From contig NZ_WLZW01000001.1 in assembly GCF_009707665.1 (NCBI RefSeq), forward strand, positions 744,001 to 808,000: a DNA stretch of 64,000 nucleotides. Reading direction: 5' to 3'. Positions 47,372-58,646 of the stretch are shown here, one piece after another. This DNA is from Planomicrobium sp. YIM 101495. GTDB taxonomy: Bacteria > Bacillota > Bacilli > Bacillales_A > Planococcaceae. The notes beneath the pieces are model-generated. The model saw only the letters and a list, made by a program, of their open reading frames with translations, was not told the DNA's origin and searched no databases. Position numbers and translations under genes: made by a program. The number at the start of each line of letters is the position of its first letter. Within the stretch, counting starts at the first letter, position 1.

Positions 47372-48583
47372 TTAGTGGGCGCTGACAATAGAAACTGCCG
47401 GTTCAGTGAAGTTTTCCTTGAGCATCTTCATGACTTGTTCCTCTGTTACCGCATCGATTTTGCGGAGTGCTTCTGCCGGCGCTTCTAACTTTCCAAGCAG
47501 CAATAATTGTCTGCCATTCCGGCTCATACGGGCACTCGTGCTTTCAAGTCCGAGCAGAAGACTGCCTTTCAGCTGTTCCTTCGAGTCTTCAAGCTCCGTT
47601 CCTTTGATACCTTCGTTGCGCAATTTCTCAATCGTCGTACCGATGACTTCACGCAATTGTTCCAGCTGATCGTTTGCTGTACCGGCGTAGATGGCGAACG
47701 TACCGTGGTCGTCGTACGCGGAGTGGTACGAGTAGATGGAATAGGCAAGGCCCAGCTCTTCCCGAACTTCCTGGAACAACCGGGAACTCATCGTGCCGCC
47801 GAGCAGATTGTTCAAGACCGCTGCCGAGAAAATTTCTTCATCAAGCAGACCGGCTCCCGGGAAGCCCAGGCAAAGGTGCGCTTGTTCCGTATCTTTTTTC
47901 TTCATCGATGTACCAGTCACGAATACAGGCGTTTGCTGCGGCTCTTCCATCCATTGTCTTTCGAATGTACCGAATTTTTTTTCGATCAGCTCGATCAACT
48001 TTGGCTGGATCCGTCCCGCTACAGAAATGACCGTGTTCTTCGGAATATAGTGTCGCGCCATGAAATCGCGGATGACCGGCGCATTGAAGCTTGCCAGTGT
48101 TTCTTCCGTTCCAAGAATCGGTGCTCCGATTGAATTGCCCGGGTACATGACCGCCCACAGTTGTTCGTGGACATCGTCGTCCGGCGTGTCTTCTGCCATA
48201 TGGATTTCTTCGAGCACCACTTGGCGTTCTTTAACGATTTCATCTTCGTTCATAACGGAGTTGAAGTACATGTCCGCCAAGACATCGACAGTGCGCTCCG
48301 CATGTGCGCTCAAGACTGTCGCGTAGTAGCATGTGTACTCTTTCGACGTATAAGCATTCATGTCGCCACCAATGCGGTCGAATTCGCGCGCGATGTCTTT
48401 TGCCGAACGCTTCACGGTCCCTTTGAATAGCATGTGTTCGATGAAATGGGTCAGCCCATTTTCATGTGGGGCTTCGTTTCGTGATCCCACTTGCACAAAA
48501 ACCCCGACCGAAGCCGACTGGGCGTGTGGAATATTTTCTGAAACAATGCGCAGACCATTGGCGCATTCGTGAATATCGATCAA
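47372..48583 (-). CDS. ymxG: M16 zinc peptidase (MlpA/PepR, YmxG)
   Basis: A 403-residue M16B peptidase with HFIEHMLFKG intact and a second Glu region (EEIHMAEDTPDDDVHEQ). It processes or degrades peptides, and in Bacillus affects protease gene expression. The TTG at 48583 follows AGGAGG at 8-nt spacing; the longer frame overlaps the terminator region of pnp and is not used. It lies between pnp and asd as in related genomes. Confidence 0.93.
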   Translation of the reverse strand: MIDIHECANGLRIVSENIPHAQSASVGVFVQVGSRNEAPHENGLTHFIEHMLFKGTVKRSAKDIAREFDRIGGDMNAYTSKEYTCYYATVLSAHAERTVDVLADMYFNSVMNEDEIVKERQVVLEEIHMAEDTPDDDVHEQLWAVMYPGNSIGAPILGTEETLASFNAPVIRDFMARHYIPKNTVISVAGRIQPKLIELIEKKFGTFERQWMEEPQQTPVFVTGTSMKKKDTEQAHLCLGFPGAGLLDEEIFSAAVLNNLLGGTMSSRLFQEVREELGLAYSIYSYHSAYDDHGTFAIYAGTANDQLEQLREVIGTTIEKLRNEGIKGTELEDSKEQLKGSLLLGLESTSARMSRNGRQLLLLGKLEAPAEALRKIDAVTEEQVMKMLKENFTEPAVSIVSAH

Positions 48584-48646
48584 GTGAAATTCCTCCTGTC
48601 TAAAATGGCTTCCTGGGACCTGTGCCTTTAGAAGCCTGCAAATAAC

Positions 48647-48675
48647 AAAAAAATTGCCAACGAATGCTGGCAATT
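48647..48675 (-). terminator. pnp terminator
   Basis: AATTGCCA (48652-48659) and TGGCAATT (48668-48675), 8 bp, followed by TTTTTTTG on the minus strand. Confidence 0.88.
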
Positions 48676-48686
48676 TGATTTGTCGA

Positions 48687-50804
48687 TTATTGTGATTCGT
48701 CTTTGCCGGCAGCTTCTTTCTCTTCTTTCAAGACTGCTTTCCGGGAAAGGTTGACGCGTCCTTGACGGTCGATTTCGATGACTTTGACTTTCACGATATC
48801 ATCCAGCTTCAAGACATCTTCCACTTCTTTCGTTCGCTCTTCTTGGATTTCAGAAATGTGGAGAAGGCCATCTTTGCCTGCGAACAATTCTACGAACGCG
48901 CCGAACTTCTCGATGCGTTTCACTTTGCCTTCGTAATATTCGCCAACTTTCGCTTCGCGGACGATGTTTTCGATCATTTCTTTCGCTTTCGCGTTCATAT
49001 CCTGGTGAATCGAGGAAATGAAGATCGTTCCATCTTGTTCCGTATCGATCTTAACGCCAGTTTCATCAATGATTTTATTGATGACTTTTCCGCCAGGTCC
49101 GATGACATCGCGGATCTTGTCTGGGTTGATTTTGACCATGATGATCTTCGGCGCATACTCGGAAAGTTCCGTGCGTGGCGCAGCAAGCGTCGCGACCATC
49201 GACTCAAGAATGTGCAGACGCCCGACTTTCGCCTGTGCGAGTGCTTCTTCAAGGATGTTGCGTGACAATCCTTCGATCTTGATATCCATTTGTAGCGCAG
49301 TGATCCCTTCAGCCGTACCGGCTACTTTGAAGTCCATGTCGCCAAGATAGTCTTCCATGCCTTGAATGTCCGACAGAACCGTGTAGTTGTCGCCCATTTT
49401 GACGAGGCCCATAGCGATTCCTGCAACAGGTGCTTTGATCGGTACCCCTGCATCCATCATTGCGAGTGTCGATGCACAAATACTCGCCTGAGAGCTGGAG
49501 CCGTTCGATTCCAGCACTTCCGACACAAGACGGATCGTGTACGGGAAGTCTTTTTCATCCGGAATGACCGCTTCAAGCGCACGCTCACCAAGTGCGCCGT
49601 GACCGATTTCGCGACGTCCAGGTGCGCGGAGAAAACCTGTTTCTCCAACAGAAAAATGCGGGAAGTTGTAATGGTGCATGAAGCGTTTCGACTCTTCCAT
49701 GCCAAGGCCGTCAATGATTTGAACGTCGCCAAGTGCGCCAAGTGTCGCGATGCTAAGTGCTTGCGTTTGTCCACGCGTGAACAAACCTGAACCGTGCGTA
49801 CGTGGAAGAATGCCTGTTTCAGAAGCCAACGGACGGATTTCAGCTGGCGTACGGCCATCTGGACGCACTTTCTCCTCCGTGATCAAACGACGGACTTCGT
49901 CTTTGACCATTTTATCAAGGATTTTTGCCGCTTGTTTTTTCACTTCATCTTCAGATTCTTCGTATTCGACCATAACGTTCGCTTTCACTGCGTCAATCGC
50001 TTCGTTGCGTGCTTGTTTTTCTTGTACTTGAACAGCAGCGTTCATGTCCGCTTCAACAGAAGACACGATTTTCTCTGTCATTTCTGCATCCAATTCGTCA
50101 AGGACGACTTCCATTTTCTCTTTGCCGACTTCAGCAGCGATCTCTTCCTGGAACGCGATCAAACGCTTGATTTCTTCATGACCGAACATGATTGCTTCAA
50201 GGATCGTTTCCTCGGATACTTCCTTCGCTCCCGCTTCTACCATGTTGATGGCATCTTTCGTCCCTGCAACCGTCAAGTTGATCGAGCTCTTCTCAAGTTG
50301 CGCGTTCGTCGGGTTGATGATGTATTCACCGTCAACCAGACCGACGATGACACCAGCGATCGGGCCGTCGAATGGAATATCGGAAATCATCAAAGAAAGT
50401 GAGGAACCGAACATGGCTGCCATTTCAGAAGGGCAGTCCTGATCGACAGACATGACCATGGAAATGACTTGCACTTCGTTACGGAAACCGTCCGGGAATA
50501 GCGGACGGATCGGACGGTCAATCAGACGGCTGATCAATGTCGCCTTCTCTGATGGACGTCCTTCACGTTTGATGAAGCCGCCCGGGATTTTCCCGACTGC
50601 GTAAAGGCGCTCTTCGTAGTTTACTGTAAGCGGGAAAAAGTCCAGTGGTTTCGGTCCTTTTGAAGCCGTTGCAGTAGATAGTACTGCCGTATCTCCATAA
50701 CGGATCAATGCAGCTCCGCCTGCTTGCTTAGCCAATTGGCCCACTTCGACCTGCAGTTTACGACCTGCCCAGTCCAGCGTGTAGATTTTTTTTGTTTGCT
50801 CCAT
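48687..50804 (-). CDS. pnp: polynucleotide phosphorylase
   Basis: A 705-residue PNPase: two RNase PH domains, KH ([22 protein letters not shown]) and S1 ([32 protein letters not shown]). It degrades RNA 3' to 5' with phosphate. ATG 50804 follows GAGAGGAGCTC; the longer frame is unsupported. Confidence 0.98.
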   Translation of the reverse strand: MEQTKKIYTLDWAGRKLQVEVGQLAKQAGGAALIRYGDTAVLSTATASKGPKPLDFFPLTVNYEERLYAVGKIPGGFIKREGRPSEKATLISRLIDRPIRPLFPDGFRNEVQVISMVMSVDQDCPSEMAAMFGSSLSLMISDIPFDGPIAGVIVGLVDGEYIINPTNAQLEKSSINLTVAGTKDAINMVEAGAKEVSEETILEAIMFGHEEIKRLIAFQEEIAAEVGKEKMEVVLDELDAEMTEKIVSSVEADMNAAVQVQEKQARNEAIDAVKANVMVEYEESEDEVKKQAAKILDKMVKDEVRRLITEEKVRPDGRTPAEIRPLASETGILPRTHGSGLFTRGQTQALSIATLGALGDVQIIDGLGMEESKRFMHHYNFPHFSVGETGFLRAPGRREIGHGALGERALEAVIPDEKDFPYTIRLVSEVLESNGSSSQASICASTLAMMDAGVPIKAPVAGIAMGLVKMGDNYTVLSDIQGMEDYLGDMDFKVAGTAEGITALQMDIKIEGLSRNILEEALAQAKVGRLHILESMVATLAAPRTELSEYAPKIIMVKINPDKIRDVIGPGGKVINKIIDETGVKIDTEQDGTIFISSIHQDMNAKAKEMIENIVREAKVGEYYEGKVKRIEKFGAFVELFAGKDGLLHISEIQEERTKEVEDVLKLDDIVKVKVIEIDRQGRVNLSRKAVLKEEKEAAGKDESQ

Positions 50805-50908
50805 AATCGAGCTCCTCTCATGCGTTAAATACTCAGATATATGTACCTTTAAGTAGTGTATCAAAAATGACTGCACGATGCGAATGCAGATTCGTTTTTT
50901 TCCATAAA

Positions 50909-50933
50909 GAAAAAGCGGGACGAATCCCGCTTT
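50909..50933 (-). terminator. rpsO terminator
   Basis: AAAGCGGGA-CGAA-TCCCGCTTT (50912-50933) followed by TTTCTTT on the minus strand. Confidence 0.92.
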
Positions 50934-50945
50934 CCTCAATTGCTA

Positions 50946-51215
50946 TTATCGGCGCAAGCCCAGTTTTGCGATAAGATCACGGTAACGAGCTACGTCATTT
51001 TCGCGAAGGTACTTAAGCAAGTTCCGACGGCGACCGACCATTTTGAAAAGACCACGGCGTGAGTGGTGATCTTTCTTGTGTGTACGCAAATGTTCATTCA
51101 AGTTGTTGATGTCTTCTGTAAGAATGGCGATTTGAATCTCTGCAGAACCAGTATCGGTTTCGTGCACTTTGTATTCGTTGATCAACTCATTTTTACGTTC
51201 TTGAGTGATTGCCAT
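50946..51215 (-). CDS. rpsO: 30S ribosomal protein S15
   Basis: An 89-residue S15 ([33 protein letters not shown]...HTHKK-like core [11 protein letters not shown]). ATG 51215 follows CAGGAGGTGA; a 3-residue longer frame is not used. Confidence 0.99.
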   Translation of the reverse strand: MAITQERKNELINEYKVHETDTGSAEIQIAILTEDINNLNEHLRTHKKDHHSRRGLFKMVGRRRNLLKYLRENDVARYRDLIAKLGLRR

Positions 51216-51349
51216 ACTGTTCACCTCCTGATTATAATATCCCCAATTACCCAGCGGACGTTGGTGACTCGTTCAGCCAAGCAATGGTTCATGCTTCTAG
51301 GGCACTTATAAATAATAGCATAAAGAATTGTAGGACGCAACCGGTCCGG

Positions 51350-52300
51350 TCAGCGGTTTTCGTTAAAAAATCCGATCACGGTCGCTTTGTCTTTCTCGAT
51401 CTGCGCTTTCAATTCATCGATCCCCGCGAATTTCTGTTCGCTACGGATCCGCTCGTACCATTCCACTTCGACTTCTTCTCCGTAAATCGATTGCTCGAAG
51501 TCGAGGATATACACTTCGACGGTCCGTTTCGCGTGTTCGGGGTCGTTGAATGTCGGCTTAACGCCGATGTTGCAGACGCCGTCATACCAAACGCCTTGGA
51601 CGAAGATGCGCACCGCATAAACGCCACCTGCTGGAACGAACGAACCATGTTCAGGTTCCACGTTGGCTGTCGGAAAGCCGATTGTGCGCCCACGCTTGTC
51701 TCCGTTCACGACTGTGCCTCGGATCGTATGCGGACGGCCGAGGAGTTGTGCTGCCTGCAAGACGTCCCCTTCCTGCAGGAGTCCCCGGATGCGTGTCGAG
51801 CTGATTTTCTCAGCTGCCGACTCCTGCTTTTCCACAGTCGTGACGCTGTACTTGCCGTCACTTTCCGCTTCCAGCAGTGCCATATCCCCTTTGCCGAACT
51901 TGCCGAATGTATAGTCGAACCCTGCTGTGCAGTGAACGACACCGAGCTCTTTGACGAAGTGTTCGATGAATGCTTCCGGCGTCAAATTCGCCAGTTCCGA
52001 AGTGAAACGGACGATGAAGCAAATGTCCACGCCTTGTGCTTCGAGCAACTCGATTTTATGCGACAGCGGCGTGATGTAGAGAAGACATTCTTTTCTTCCG
52101 CCAAGCACGAGCGACGGATGTGGATCGAATGTCATAACGGCCGATTTGATCCCGCGTTCTTCCGCTGTCTTCATCGCCTGGCCGATCACTTGCTGGTGCC
52201 CGCGGTGGACACCGTCGAAAAATCCGAGCGCAAGTGAAATCGGACCGAGTGATTCAGGGATAGTCAATTGGTTCGGATAACTTAAATGAATAATTTCCAT
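51350..52300 (-). CDS. ribF: bifunctional riboflavin kinase/FAD synthetase
   Basis: A 316-residue RibF: N-terminal FAD synthetase domain (LALGFFDGVHRGHQQVI; STRIRGLL) and C-terminal flavokinase domain (VVNGDKRGRTIGFPTANV). It converts riboflavin to FMN and FAD. ATG 52300 follows GAGGTG, which directly overlaps the truB end. No FMN riboswitch is seen. Confidence 0.97.
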   Translation of the reverse strand: MEIIHLSYPNQLTIPESLGPISLALGFFDGVHRGHQQVIGQAMKTAEERGIKSAVMTFDPHPSLVLGGRKECLLYITPLSHKIELLEAQGVDICFIVRFTSELANLTPEAFIEHFVKELGVVHCTAGFDYTFGKFGKGDMALLEAESDGKYSVTTVEKQESAAEKISSTRIRGLLQEGDVLQAAQLLGRPHTIRGTVVNGDKRGRTIGFPTANVEPEHGSFVPAGGVYAVRIFVQGVWYDGVCNIGVKPTFNDPEHAKRTVEVYILDFEQSIYGEEVEVEWYERIRSEQKFAGIDELKAQIEKDKATVIGFFNENR

Positions 52301-52308
52301 AGTGCACC

Positions 52309-53232
52309 TCATTCAGTTTCAGGCAAGCCGAACATTTTCTCGGGTTTCATCTTGTCCTGTTTTTCTGGATGCTGTTTGTAGATTGCGAGCGGTTCCCCCT
52401 GCCACGTCAAGACGAGCAGCGGATGCTCTGCAAGCAGTGGATGCATCGGCAATACTTGGCCGTTCTTCACTGCGAACAGATCTGCCTCTTCAAGTGCCGT
52501 CGTGGCGAAATCGCTCAAGGCATCCTTCAATGGCTTCAAAGCAGCATCAATAGTTCCATTTTGCGCAAGTTCTTCCGCTTCGGCAAGTGTTACGCAATCT
52601 TCCCGCAAAAAACTTCCGGAAGCAGTACGCGTCAGCTTTGACATATGCGCAGGGTAGCCGAGTGCTTCCCCGATTTGCACTGCCAGCGTGCGAATATAAG
52701 TTCCTTTGCCACAAACGATGCGGAGCGGGAATGTGATTCGCTGTCCTGTCCATTGCGTGCTGTCGTCGAGGAGCTCGATGGAGTCAATTCGGACAATTCG
52801 TTTCGGACGTTCGACCGTCTGCCCTTTACGCGCATATTCGTATAGCTTCCGGCCGTTCACTTTCACTGCTGAATACATCGGTGGAATCTGAGTGATCTCG
52901 CCGGTCAGTTTTTCAAATATTGCGATGAGCTGTTCACGCGTCACCTGTTTTTCACTGTTGTCTTCTTCGACTGTCTCGCCCGTCGCATCTTCCGTTTCGG
53001 TTGAATATCCGATTGTCACTTCCGCTTCGTACGTCTTCCCTTGATCCGTGACGTACTCCGCCACTTTCGTTGCTCTGCCGATACAAAGTGGTAAGATGCC
53101 GTCCACTTCCGGGTCAAGCGTGCCGGTATGCCCGACTTTTTTCGTCTTCAAGATTCTGCGCGCTCGGATGACGCAATCGTGCGAAGTCATCCCTTTTTCT
53201 TTCCATAAAGGCAAGATGCCGTTCAATGCCAT
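52309..53232 (-). CDS. truB: tRNA pseudouridine-55 synthase
   Basis: A 307-residue TruB with the catalytic region KVGHTGTLDPEVDGILPLCIG (active Asp) and a C-terminal PUA-like domain. It makes pseudouridine 55 in tRNA. Located between rbfA and ribF as usual. ATG 53232 follows GAGGGAGA. Confidence 0.97.
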   Translation of the reverse strand: MALNGILPLWKEKGMTSHDCVIRARRILKTKKVGHTGTLDPEVDGILPLCIGRATKVAEYVTDQGKTYEAEVTIGYSTETEDATGETVEEDNSEKQVTREQLIAIFEKLTGEITQIPPMYSAVKVNGRKLYEYARKGQTVERPKRIVRIDSIELLDDSTQWTGQRITFPLRIVCGKGTYIRTLAVQIGEALGYPAHMSKLTRTASGSFLREDCVTLAEAEELAQNGTIDAALKPLKDALSDFATTALEEADLFAVKNGQVLPMHPLLAEHPLLVLTWQGEPLAIYKQHPEKQDKMKPEKMFGLPETE

Positions 53233-53265
53233 TCTCCCTCACTCCCATCCCTCTATTTCGTGGCA

Positions 53266-53300
53266 GAAAAAAAGCCTGCTGTTCGAAAACACAGCAGGCT
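53266..53300 (-). terminator. terminator between rbfA and truB
   Basis: AGCCTGCTGT (53273-53282) and ACAGCAGGCT (53291-53300), 10 bp, then TTTTTTTCT on the minus strand. It divides the infB operon from truB-ribF. Confidence 0.92.
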
Positions 53301-53305
53301 AAATA

Positions 53306-53659
53306 TTATTGATTGTCGTTCGGTTCTTTAATATCACGAAGAAGCGATTCGATCCGGTTCCCGTAAGCCACTGACGTATCGAATTCAAATGATAGTTCAG
53401 GGGTTTTCCGCAGACGAATCCGCTGTCCGATTTCAGAACGGATAAACCCTTTTGATTTGGACAAGCCAAGTAATGTCTCTTCCTTCGCTTTGTCGTCACC
53501 AAGCACAGAAATGTAAATGGTCGCTTGCTGAAGATCTCCGGTCACATCAACATCTGTGACGGTTACAAAACCGATCCGGGGATCTTTCAGTTTACGGCTG
53601 ATGATCTCGCCTAGCTCTTTTTTCATTTGCTCTGCTACACGGTTTGCGCGCATTGTCAT
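53306..53659 (-). CDS. rbfA: ribosome-binding factor A
   Basis: A 117-residue KH-fold protein ([20 protein letters not shown]...[14 protein letters not shown]) needed for 30S maturation. SD GAGGTG at good spacing. It follows the small DUF503 gene in the nusA operon. Confidence 0.97.
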   Translation of the reverse strand: MTMRANRVAEQMKKELGEIISRKLKDPRIGFVTVTDVDVTGDLQQATIYISVLGDDKAKEETLLGLSKSKGFIRSEIGQRIRLRKTPELSFEFDTSVAYGNRIESLLRDIKEPNDNQ

Positions 53660-53679
53660 GCTCTATTCACCTCGTCATT

Positions 53680-53958
53680 TTACAAATATTCTTTTTGGAT
53701 ATCCAGGCATTCCCATGATGGATTGCTTTCCAGGAAACGGAGCACATGCGCCATTTCCCGGTCCGCGGCATCCCCGGATGAGGAGATTGTAACGAATGCA
53801 AGGCGCGTCCGTTGCCAGACGTCCTGATGGTCGATTTCCGCCGCAGAAACATTGAATTTCTGCTTCGTCCGTGTCATCATGCTCCTCACGACTGCCCGCT
53901 TGTCTTTCAAGGACGTTGCGGACGGGATGAAAAACTCACATTCCATCAATACAATCAT
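53680..53958 (-). CDS. ylxP: DUF503 protein YlxP
   Basis: A 92-residue ferredoxin-fold protein ([27 protein letters not shown]) found between infB and rbfA in Bacillota; RNA-binding or ribosome-assembly role suspected in the family. Its start overlaps the infB stop (ATGA). Confidence 0.94.
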   Translation of the reverse strand: MIVLMECEFFIPSATSLKDKRAVVRSMMTRTKQKFNVSAAEIDHQDVWQRTRLAFVTISSSGDAADREMAHVLRFLESNPSWECLDIQKEYL

Positions 53959-56264
53959 TTCCGTTCGATTTCCACCATGATGTATGCTTCGATGATATCA
54001 AGTTCTTTAATATCGTTGAAGTTCTTGATGGTAATCCCGCACTCGTAACCTTGTGCGACTTCTTTCGCATCGTCCTTGAAGCGCTTCAGCGTATCAAGTT
54101 CGCCTTCGAAGACGACGATGCCTTCACGAATGACACGGACGCTGCTATCACGTGTAATCTTGCCGTCGATGACATAGCTTCCTGCAATCGTACCGACTTT
54201 GGAAACTTTGAATGTGCTGCGGACTTCTGCTTGTCCGATCACTTTTTCTTCGTATTCCGGATCCAGCATGCCTTTCATCGCCGATTCGATCTCTTCGATG
54301 ACGTTATAGATGATGCGGTGCATACGGATGTCCACGCCTTCCGCTTCAGCTGCACGCTTCGCGTTGACGTCCGGACGTACGTTGAATCCGATGACGATCG
54401 CATTCGATGCTGCTGCCAAGGAAATATCCGACTCCGTAATTGCGCCAGCGCCTGTGTGAATGATTTTCACGTTGACGCCTTCGACATCGATTTTCATAAG
54501 AGAGGCTGCCATTGCTTCAACTGCCCCTTGAACGTCAGCTTTGACGATCAAGTTCAATTCTTTCATTTCGCCTTCTTTTAGGTGGTCGAACAAGTTATCA
54601 AGCGTGACACGGTTCTTCTCAGCACGTTGCTCTTGAAGAGCTGACGTGAAGCGTGTTTCCCCGATGCTGCGTGCCGTTTTCTCGTCTTCGAAGACTACAA
54701 AACGATCGCCTGCCTGTGGTACTTCACTTAGTCCAGTGATTTCTACTGGAGTTGAAGGTGCCGCTTCTTTCACTCGGCGTCCAATATCAGATACCATCGC
54801 GCGGACACGCCCGAATGTATTCCCGACAACGATCGGATCCCCGATGCGAAGTGTTCCGTCCTGAACAAGCAGTGATGCGACTGGGCCGCGTCCTTTGTCC
54901 AATTCAGCTTCAATTACTGTACCGACAGCACGGCGAGCTGGAACTGCAGTCAATTCGCCGACTTCAGATACAAGCAGGATCATTTCGAGCAATGAATCGA
55001 TGCCGTCACCAGTCAATGCTGAAAGTGGTACGAAGATTGTGTCTCCGCCCCAAGCTTCCGGTACGAGGCCGTGTTCCGTCAACTCTTGCATGACACGGTC
55101 TTGGTTCGCTGCTGGTTTGTCGATTTTGTTCACTGCGATGATAATCGGCACTTCTGCTGCTTTCGCGTGGTTGATCGCTTCCACTGTTTGTGGCATAACG
55201 CCGTCATCCGCTGCAACAACGATGATCGCTATATCCGTCACTTTTGCACCACGTGCACGCATTGTCGTGAACGCTGCGTGTCCAGGTGTATCAAGGAATG
55301 TAATTTTCTTGCCTTGTTCTTCCACTTGGTAAGCCCCGATATGCTGCGTGATACCACCAGCTTCACCTGCAGTTACTTTCGTGTGACGGATCGAGTCAAG
55401 AAGTGTCGTTTTCCCGTGGTCAACGTGACCCATGATTGTTACGACTGGAGGACGCTCAGATTTCTCTGTCTCGCCTTCGACATCCGTCTCGAAATAAATT
55501 TCGAGGTCAGATTTGTCGACAAGGATTTCCTCTTCGACTTCTACTTCATATTCCGCACAAACAAGTTCGATTGCGTCTTTGTCCAGCTCTTGGTTGATGG
55601 TCGCCATGACACCAAGCATGAACAATTTCTTGATGATTTCAGATGGCTCGCGGCCTAATTTCTTCGCCAGCTCACCAACTGTCAATGATTCTGTAAACGT
55701 AATTTTAGCCGGTAGCTCTTTTTCACGTTTTGGCATTGGTGGCATCGGATTCGGGTTTTGTCGCTGTTGCCCTTTGCCTTTCCGGTTCCGGTTCTGTCCT
55801 GGACGACCTGAGTTGTTACGGCTCGGGCGCTGACCTGGGCCTAATGTCGGCTTAGCAGCTTTCGGCGTGAAGTTCGATCCTCTCGCTGGCTGCTGATTGC
55901 CAGCAGACGTCCGTTTTTGTCCGCCTTGTGTGCTTTGTGGACGTTGAGCGTTTTGCCCTTGTGGACGGCTCTGTCCTTGGCCTTGCGGGCGGCTTTGCCC
56001 TTGCCCCTGTGGACGGCCTTGGCCTTGTGGGCGGTTTTGTGGACGGTTCTGTCCTTGTCCCTGCGGACGGCTTTGCCCTTGAGATGCCGGACGTTTGTCC
56101 GTTGCTGGTTTCTTGTAGACCTTATCCAATTTTGAAACAGCAGCATCCTCCAAAGTCGCCATATGGTTGGAAACTTCCACGTTCATTTTAGCTAGTTCGT
56201 TGATGATCTCTTTGCTCGGTTTGTTCACTTTTTTTGCGTATTCATGCACTCGAATTTTGGTCAT
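53955..56264 (-). CDS. infB: translation initiation factor IF-2
   Basis: A 769-residue IF-2. G1 [17 protein letters not shown] and NKIDKP mark the GTPase; the C-terminal domains bind fMet-tRNA. The N-terminal region has two IF2_N parts linked by a glutamine- and proline-rich repeat (about residues 61-116, several RPQGQGQ units). ATG 56264 follows GGGGGTGAGCAG. Confidence 0.98.
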   Translation of the reverse strand: MTKIRVHEYAKKVNKPSKEIINELAKMNVEVSNHMATLEDAAVSKLDKVYKKPATDKRPASQGQSRPQGQGQNRPQNRPQGQGRPQGQGQSRPQGQGQSRPQGQNAQRPQSTQGGQKRTSAGNQQPARGSNFTPKAAKPTLGPGQRPSRNNSGRPGQNRNRKGKGQQRQNPNPMPPMPKREKELPAKITFTESLTVGELAKKLGREPSEIIKKLFMLGVMATINQELDKDAIELVCAEYEVEVEEEILVDKSDLEIYFETDVEGETEKSERPPVVTIMGHVDHGKTTLLDSIRHTKVTAGEAGGITQHIGAYQVEEQGKKITFLDTPGHAAFTTMRARGAKVTDIAIIVVAADDGVMPQTVEAINHAKAAEVPIIIAVNKIDKPAANQDRVMQELTEHGLVPEAWGGDTIFVPLSALTGDGIDSLLEMILLVSEVGELTAVPARRAVGTVIEAELDKGRGPVASLLVQDGTLRIGDPIVVGNTFGRVRAMVSDIGRRVKEAAPSTPVEITGLSEVPQAGDRFVVFEDEKTARSIGETRFTSALQEQRAEKNRVTLDNLFDHLKEGEMKELNLIVKADVQGAVEAMAASLMKIDVEGVNVKIIHTGAGAITESDISLAAASNAIVIGFNVRPDVNAKRAAEAEGVDIRMHRIIYNVIEEIESAMKGMLDPEYEEKVIGQAEVRSTFKVSKVGTIAGSYVIDGKITRDSSVRVIREGIVVFEGELDTLKRFKDDAKEVAQGYECGITIKNFNDIKELDIIEAYIMVEIERK

Positions 56265-56268
56265 CTGC

Positions 56269-56586
56269 TCACCCCCGGTTATTTTCGTCGAGCAGGCTCA
56301 CCATCTTCTTTGCAAATCCTGAGTCATTGATTGCAATAACGACGCGCTGCTCTTTGCCAATCGCGTGACCAAGTTCAGCACGGTTGCTGAACTCGCGAAG
56401 ATTGACCTTATATGTTTTACATTTATCCTGCATTTTTTTCTTGGTGTTTTGCGAGGCGTCTTCGGCAATAAAGACGAGACGCGCCTGGCCATTCCGGACA
56501 TCGCTCAAAACGAGCTCTTCACCTGAAATGATTTTTCGTGCTCTTGCTGCCAATCCAAGTAATTGCAGGATTTTTTTGTCGTTCAT
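56269..56586 (-). CDS. ylxQ: L7Ae-family protein YlxQ
   Basis: A 105-residue L7Ae/L30e-fold protein ([25 protein letters not shown]...VFIAEDAS), probably a K-turn RNA binder. Start overlaps the YlxR stop; 4 nt lie between its stop and infB. Confidence 0.95.
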   Translation of the reverse strand: MNDKKILQLLGLAARARKIISGEELVLSDVRNGQARLVFIAEDASQNTKKKMQDKCKTYKVNLREFSNRAELGHAIGKEQRVVIAINDSGFAKKMVSLLDENNRG

Positions 56587-56864
56587 TTACTCAACTGCTC
56601 TCTTTTGACGAGTCGTAGCAATTCATCGTAGATGCTGTCAGGCACTTGTGCTTCCAATTGCTTGTCCAACACTTTACGTTTCTTCGCCAGATCAATCGCC
56701 TCTTCGGTTTTCGACACGTAAGCACCACGCCCGGACTTCTTGCCTGTCGGATCGACGGTCACTTCGCCTTCCTTCGAACGGACGACGCGTGTCATTTCTT
56801 TCTTAGGATACATCTCCCCTGTAGCTACACATTTCCGCAACGGAATTTTCTTTTGTAGTGCCAC
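56583..56864 (-). CDS. ylxR: YlxR family protein
   Basis: A 93-residue protein with the YlxR signature RKCVATGEMYPKKEM and GRGAYV. It is likely an RNA-binding regulator; YlxR affects RNase P in B. subtilis by report. GTG 56864 follows AGGTGATG. Confidence 0.94.
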   Translation of the reverse strand: MALQKKIPLRKCVATGEMYPKKEMTRVVRSKEGEVTVDPTGKKSGRGAYVSKTEEAIDLAKKRKVLDKQLEAQVPDSIYDELLRLVKREQLSK

Positions 56865-56884
56865 TGGACATCACCTATTCTTTC

Positions 56885-58015
56885 TTAGTTTTCCTCACTG
56901 TAGAAGTCGAAATCCTCTAGGTCTTCTTCAGATGATTCTTCGTAAATGACAGTTGCGTTTTCATTTGGATAGATTCCAAGTTCACGTGCATCCGTCTCGC
57001 TCTTGATATCGATTTTCCAGCCGGTCAATTTCGCTGCAAGGCGCGCGTTTTGTCCACGCTTACCGATTGCAAGTGAAAGTTGGTAATCCGGTACAACGAC
57101 AGTCGTCGATTTTTCTTCCTCGTTCACTTGAACGTCCAGCACCTTGGAAGGGCTAAGTGCATTCGCTACGAAGATCGTCGGTTCTTCCGACCATTCCACG
57201 ATGTCGATCTTCTCGCCGCTCAGTTCATCGACGATCGTTTGGACACGTGCGCCTTTAGGACCTACACATGATCCGACCGGATCGATGTCTTCACGCGTTG
57301 TATGAACCGAGATTTTCGAACGGTCTCCCGCTTCACGTGCGATTGATTTGATTTCGATGATGCCGTCGAAAATCTCCGGCACTTCATTTTCAAATAGACG
57401 GCGCAGTAAACCTGGGTGTGTACGTGATACGAAAACTTGCGGTCCGCGTGTCGTGCGCTCCACTTTCGTGATGTACACTTTGATCCGGTCATGCGGTTTG
57501 TACGATTCGTTCGGCATCTGCTCCGTCTGCGGTAGGACCGCTTCGACTTTGCCGAGGCCGACGTATAGGTTACGTGCATCCGTCCGTTCAACGATTCCGT
57601 TGACGATATCATCGGCACGGTCTACGTATTCCTCGAAGATCAAGCCACGTTCTGCTTCACGCACACGCTGCGTCACGACTTGTTTCGCGGTTTGCGCTGC
57701 AATGCGTCCGAAGTCGCGTGGTGTGACTTCTTCCTCGACAACATCTCCCAGTTCATAGACAGGATTGACCGCTTTTGCGTCTTCCAGTGAAATGTGAAGT
57801 CGTTCGTCTTCGACTTCTTCCACTACATCTTTACGGGAATAGACCAGCATCGTTCCGTTATCGATGTTCAAATCGACGCGGACGTTCTGCGCTTGGTTGA
57901 AGTTACGTTTGTAAGCTGTCACCAAAGCCGCTTCAATCGCTTCGATCAGGACATCACGTGAAATCCCTTTTTGTTTTTCCAATGCATCCAATGCATCCAG
58001 CAATTCGTTACCCAT
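56885..58015 (-). CDS. nusA: transcription factor NusA
   Basis: A 376-residue NusA: N-terminal RNA polymerase-binding domain, S1, KH1 and KH2 ([27 protein letters not shown]). It promotes pausing and intrinsic termination. Second gene of the rimP operon, 21 nt after rimP; the hairpin in the rimP leader may be its own control point. Confidence 0.98.
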   Translation of the reverse strand: MGNELLDALDALEKQKGISRDVLIEAIEAALVTAYKRNFNQAQNVRVDLNIDNGTMLVYSRKDVVEEVEDERLHISLEDAKAVNPVYELGDVVEEEVTPRDFGRIAAQTAKQVVTQRVREAERGLIFEEYVDRADDIVNGIVERTDARNLYVGLGKVEAVLPQTEQMPNESYKPHDRIKVYITKVERTTRGPQVFVSRTHPGLLRRLFENEVPEIFDGIIEIKSIAREAGDRSKISVHTTREDIDPVGSCVGPKGARVQTIVDELSGEKIDIVEWSEEPTIFVANALSPSKVLDVQVNEEEKSTTVVVPDYQLSLAIGKRGQNARLAAKLTGWKIDIKSETDARELGIYPNENATVIYEESSEEDLEDFDFYSEEN

Positions 58016-58036
58016 TTCAATTCACTCCCAGCTTAT

Positions 58037-58522
58037 TCAATCAAGTTTGGCGGAAAAGTCGATTGCCAGACGGATGACAGCAATTTTGCTGCGTTCGATG
58101 GCGATTGTTTTCCTGCGTGTCTTGATTTTGATTTCAATTGTCACTTGCTCGTCATCATATGCGTTTAAATAGCCTTCGAATTCCTTCTCGTCTTCGATCG
58201 GCTCATACGTTTTGATGTAGATGAAGCTTCCAAGCGCTTTTTCAAAGTCTTTTTCTTTCTTCAAAGGACGTTCCGCTCCCGGAGATGAAACTTCCAGGAA
58301 GTAGTTCTGCTCGATCGGATCGTTCTTATCCAGTACTTCACTCAATTTTTCGCTGACGACTGCGCACGAATCGATATCGATCGGTGCCTCCGGATTGTCG
58401 ACATAGACCCGCAAAAACCAGTTGCGGCCTTCTTTGACAAACTCGATGTCCACTAGTTCCAAATTCAGTTCTTCCATGATCGGTAGTACCATTTGCTCTA
58501 CTTGTTCTGTAATTTTGCTCAT
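58037..58522 (-). CDS. rimP: ribosome maturation factor RimP
   Basis: A 161-residue RimP ([37 protein letters not shown]). It helps assemble the 30S subunit. First gene of the nusA-infB operon. Start ATG 58522 follows GCGGGAGGC. Confidence 0.97.
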   Translation of the reverse strand: MSKITEQVEQMVLPIMEELNLELVDIEFVKEGRNWFLRVYVDNPEAPIDIDSCAVVSEKLSEVLDKNDPIEQNYFLEVSSPGAERPLKKEKDFEKALGSFIYIKTYEPIEDEKEFEGYLNAYDDEQVTIEIKIKTRRKTIAIERSKIAVIRLAIDFSAKLD

Positions 58523-58556
58523 TTATGCCTCCCGCTTGAATTGTGCCATAACAACA

Positions 58557-58581
58557 GAAAAGAGCGGGAGAACCCACTCTT
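58557..58581 (-). terminator. attenuator-like terminator in the rimP leader
   Basis: On the minus strand AAGAGTGGG-TTCT-CCCGCTCTT (58560-58581, one T-G pair) followed by TTTTC. It lies downstream of the promoter at 58614-58642, so it can cut off most transcripts before rimP. It may double as the polC terminator. NusA-dependent leader termination of this operon has been reported in B. subtilis. Confidence 0.7.
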
Positions 58582-58613
58582 CTGCGACAGAGCTATCAGT
58601 AAATGTTACTTCT

Positions 58614-58642
58614 ATATTACCACAACCCACTACACGGTGCAA
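58614..58642 (-). promoter_or_regulatory. rimP-nusA-infB promoter
   Basis: On the minus strand TTGCAC (58637-58642), 17-nt spacer, TAATAT (58614-58619). A leader of about 85 nt follows, containing the attenuator hairpin. Confidence 0.7.
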
Positions 58643-58646
58643 CAAA

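Noticed and set aside
51216..51349. S15-binding pseudoknot or riboswitch around rpsO and ribF
   Set aside because: The gap is short; I could not see an FMN riboswitch or a convincing S15 site.
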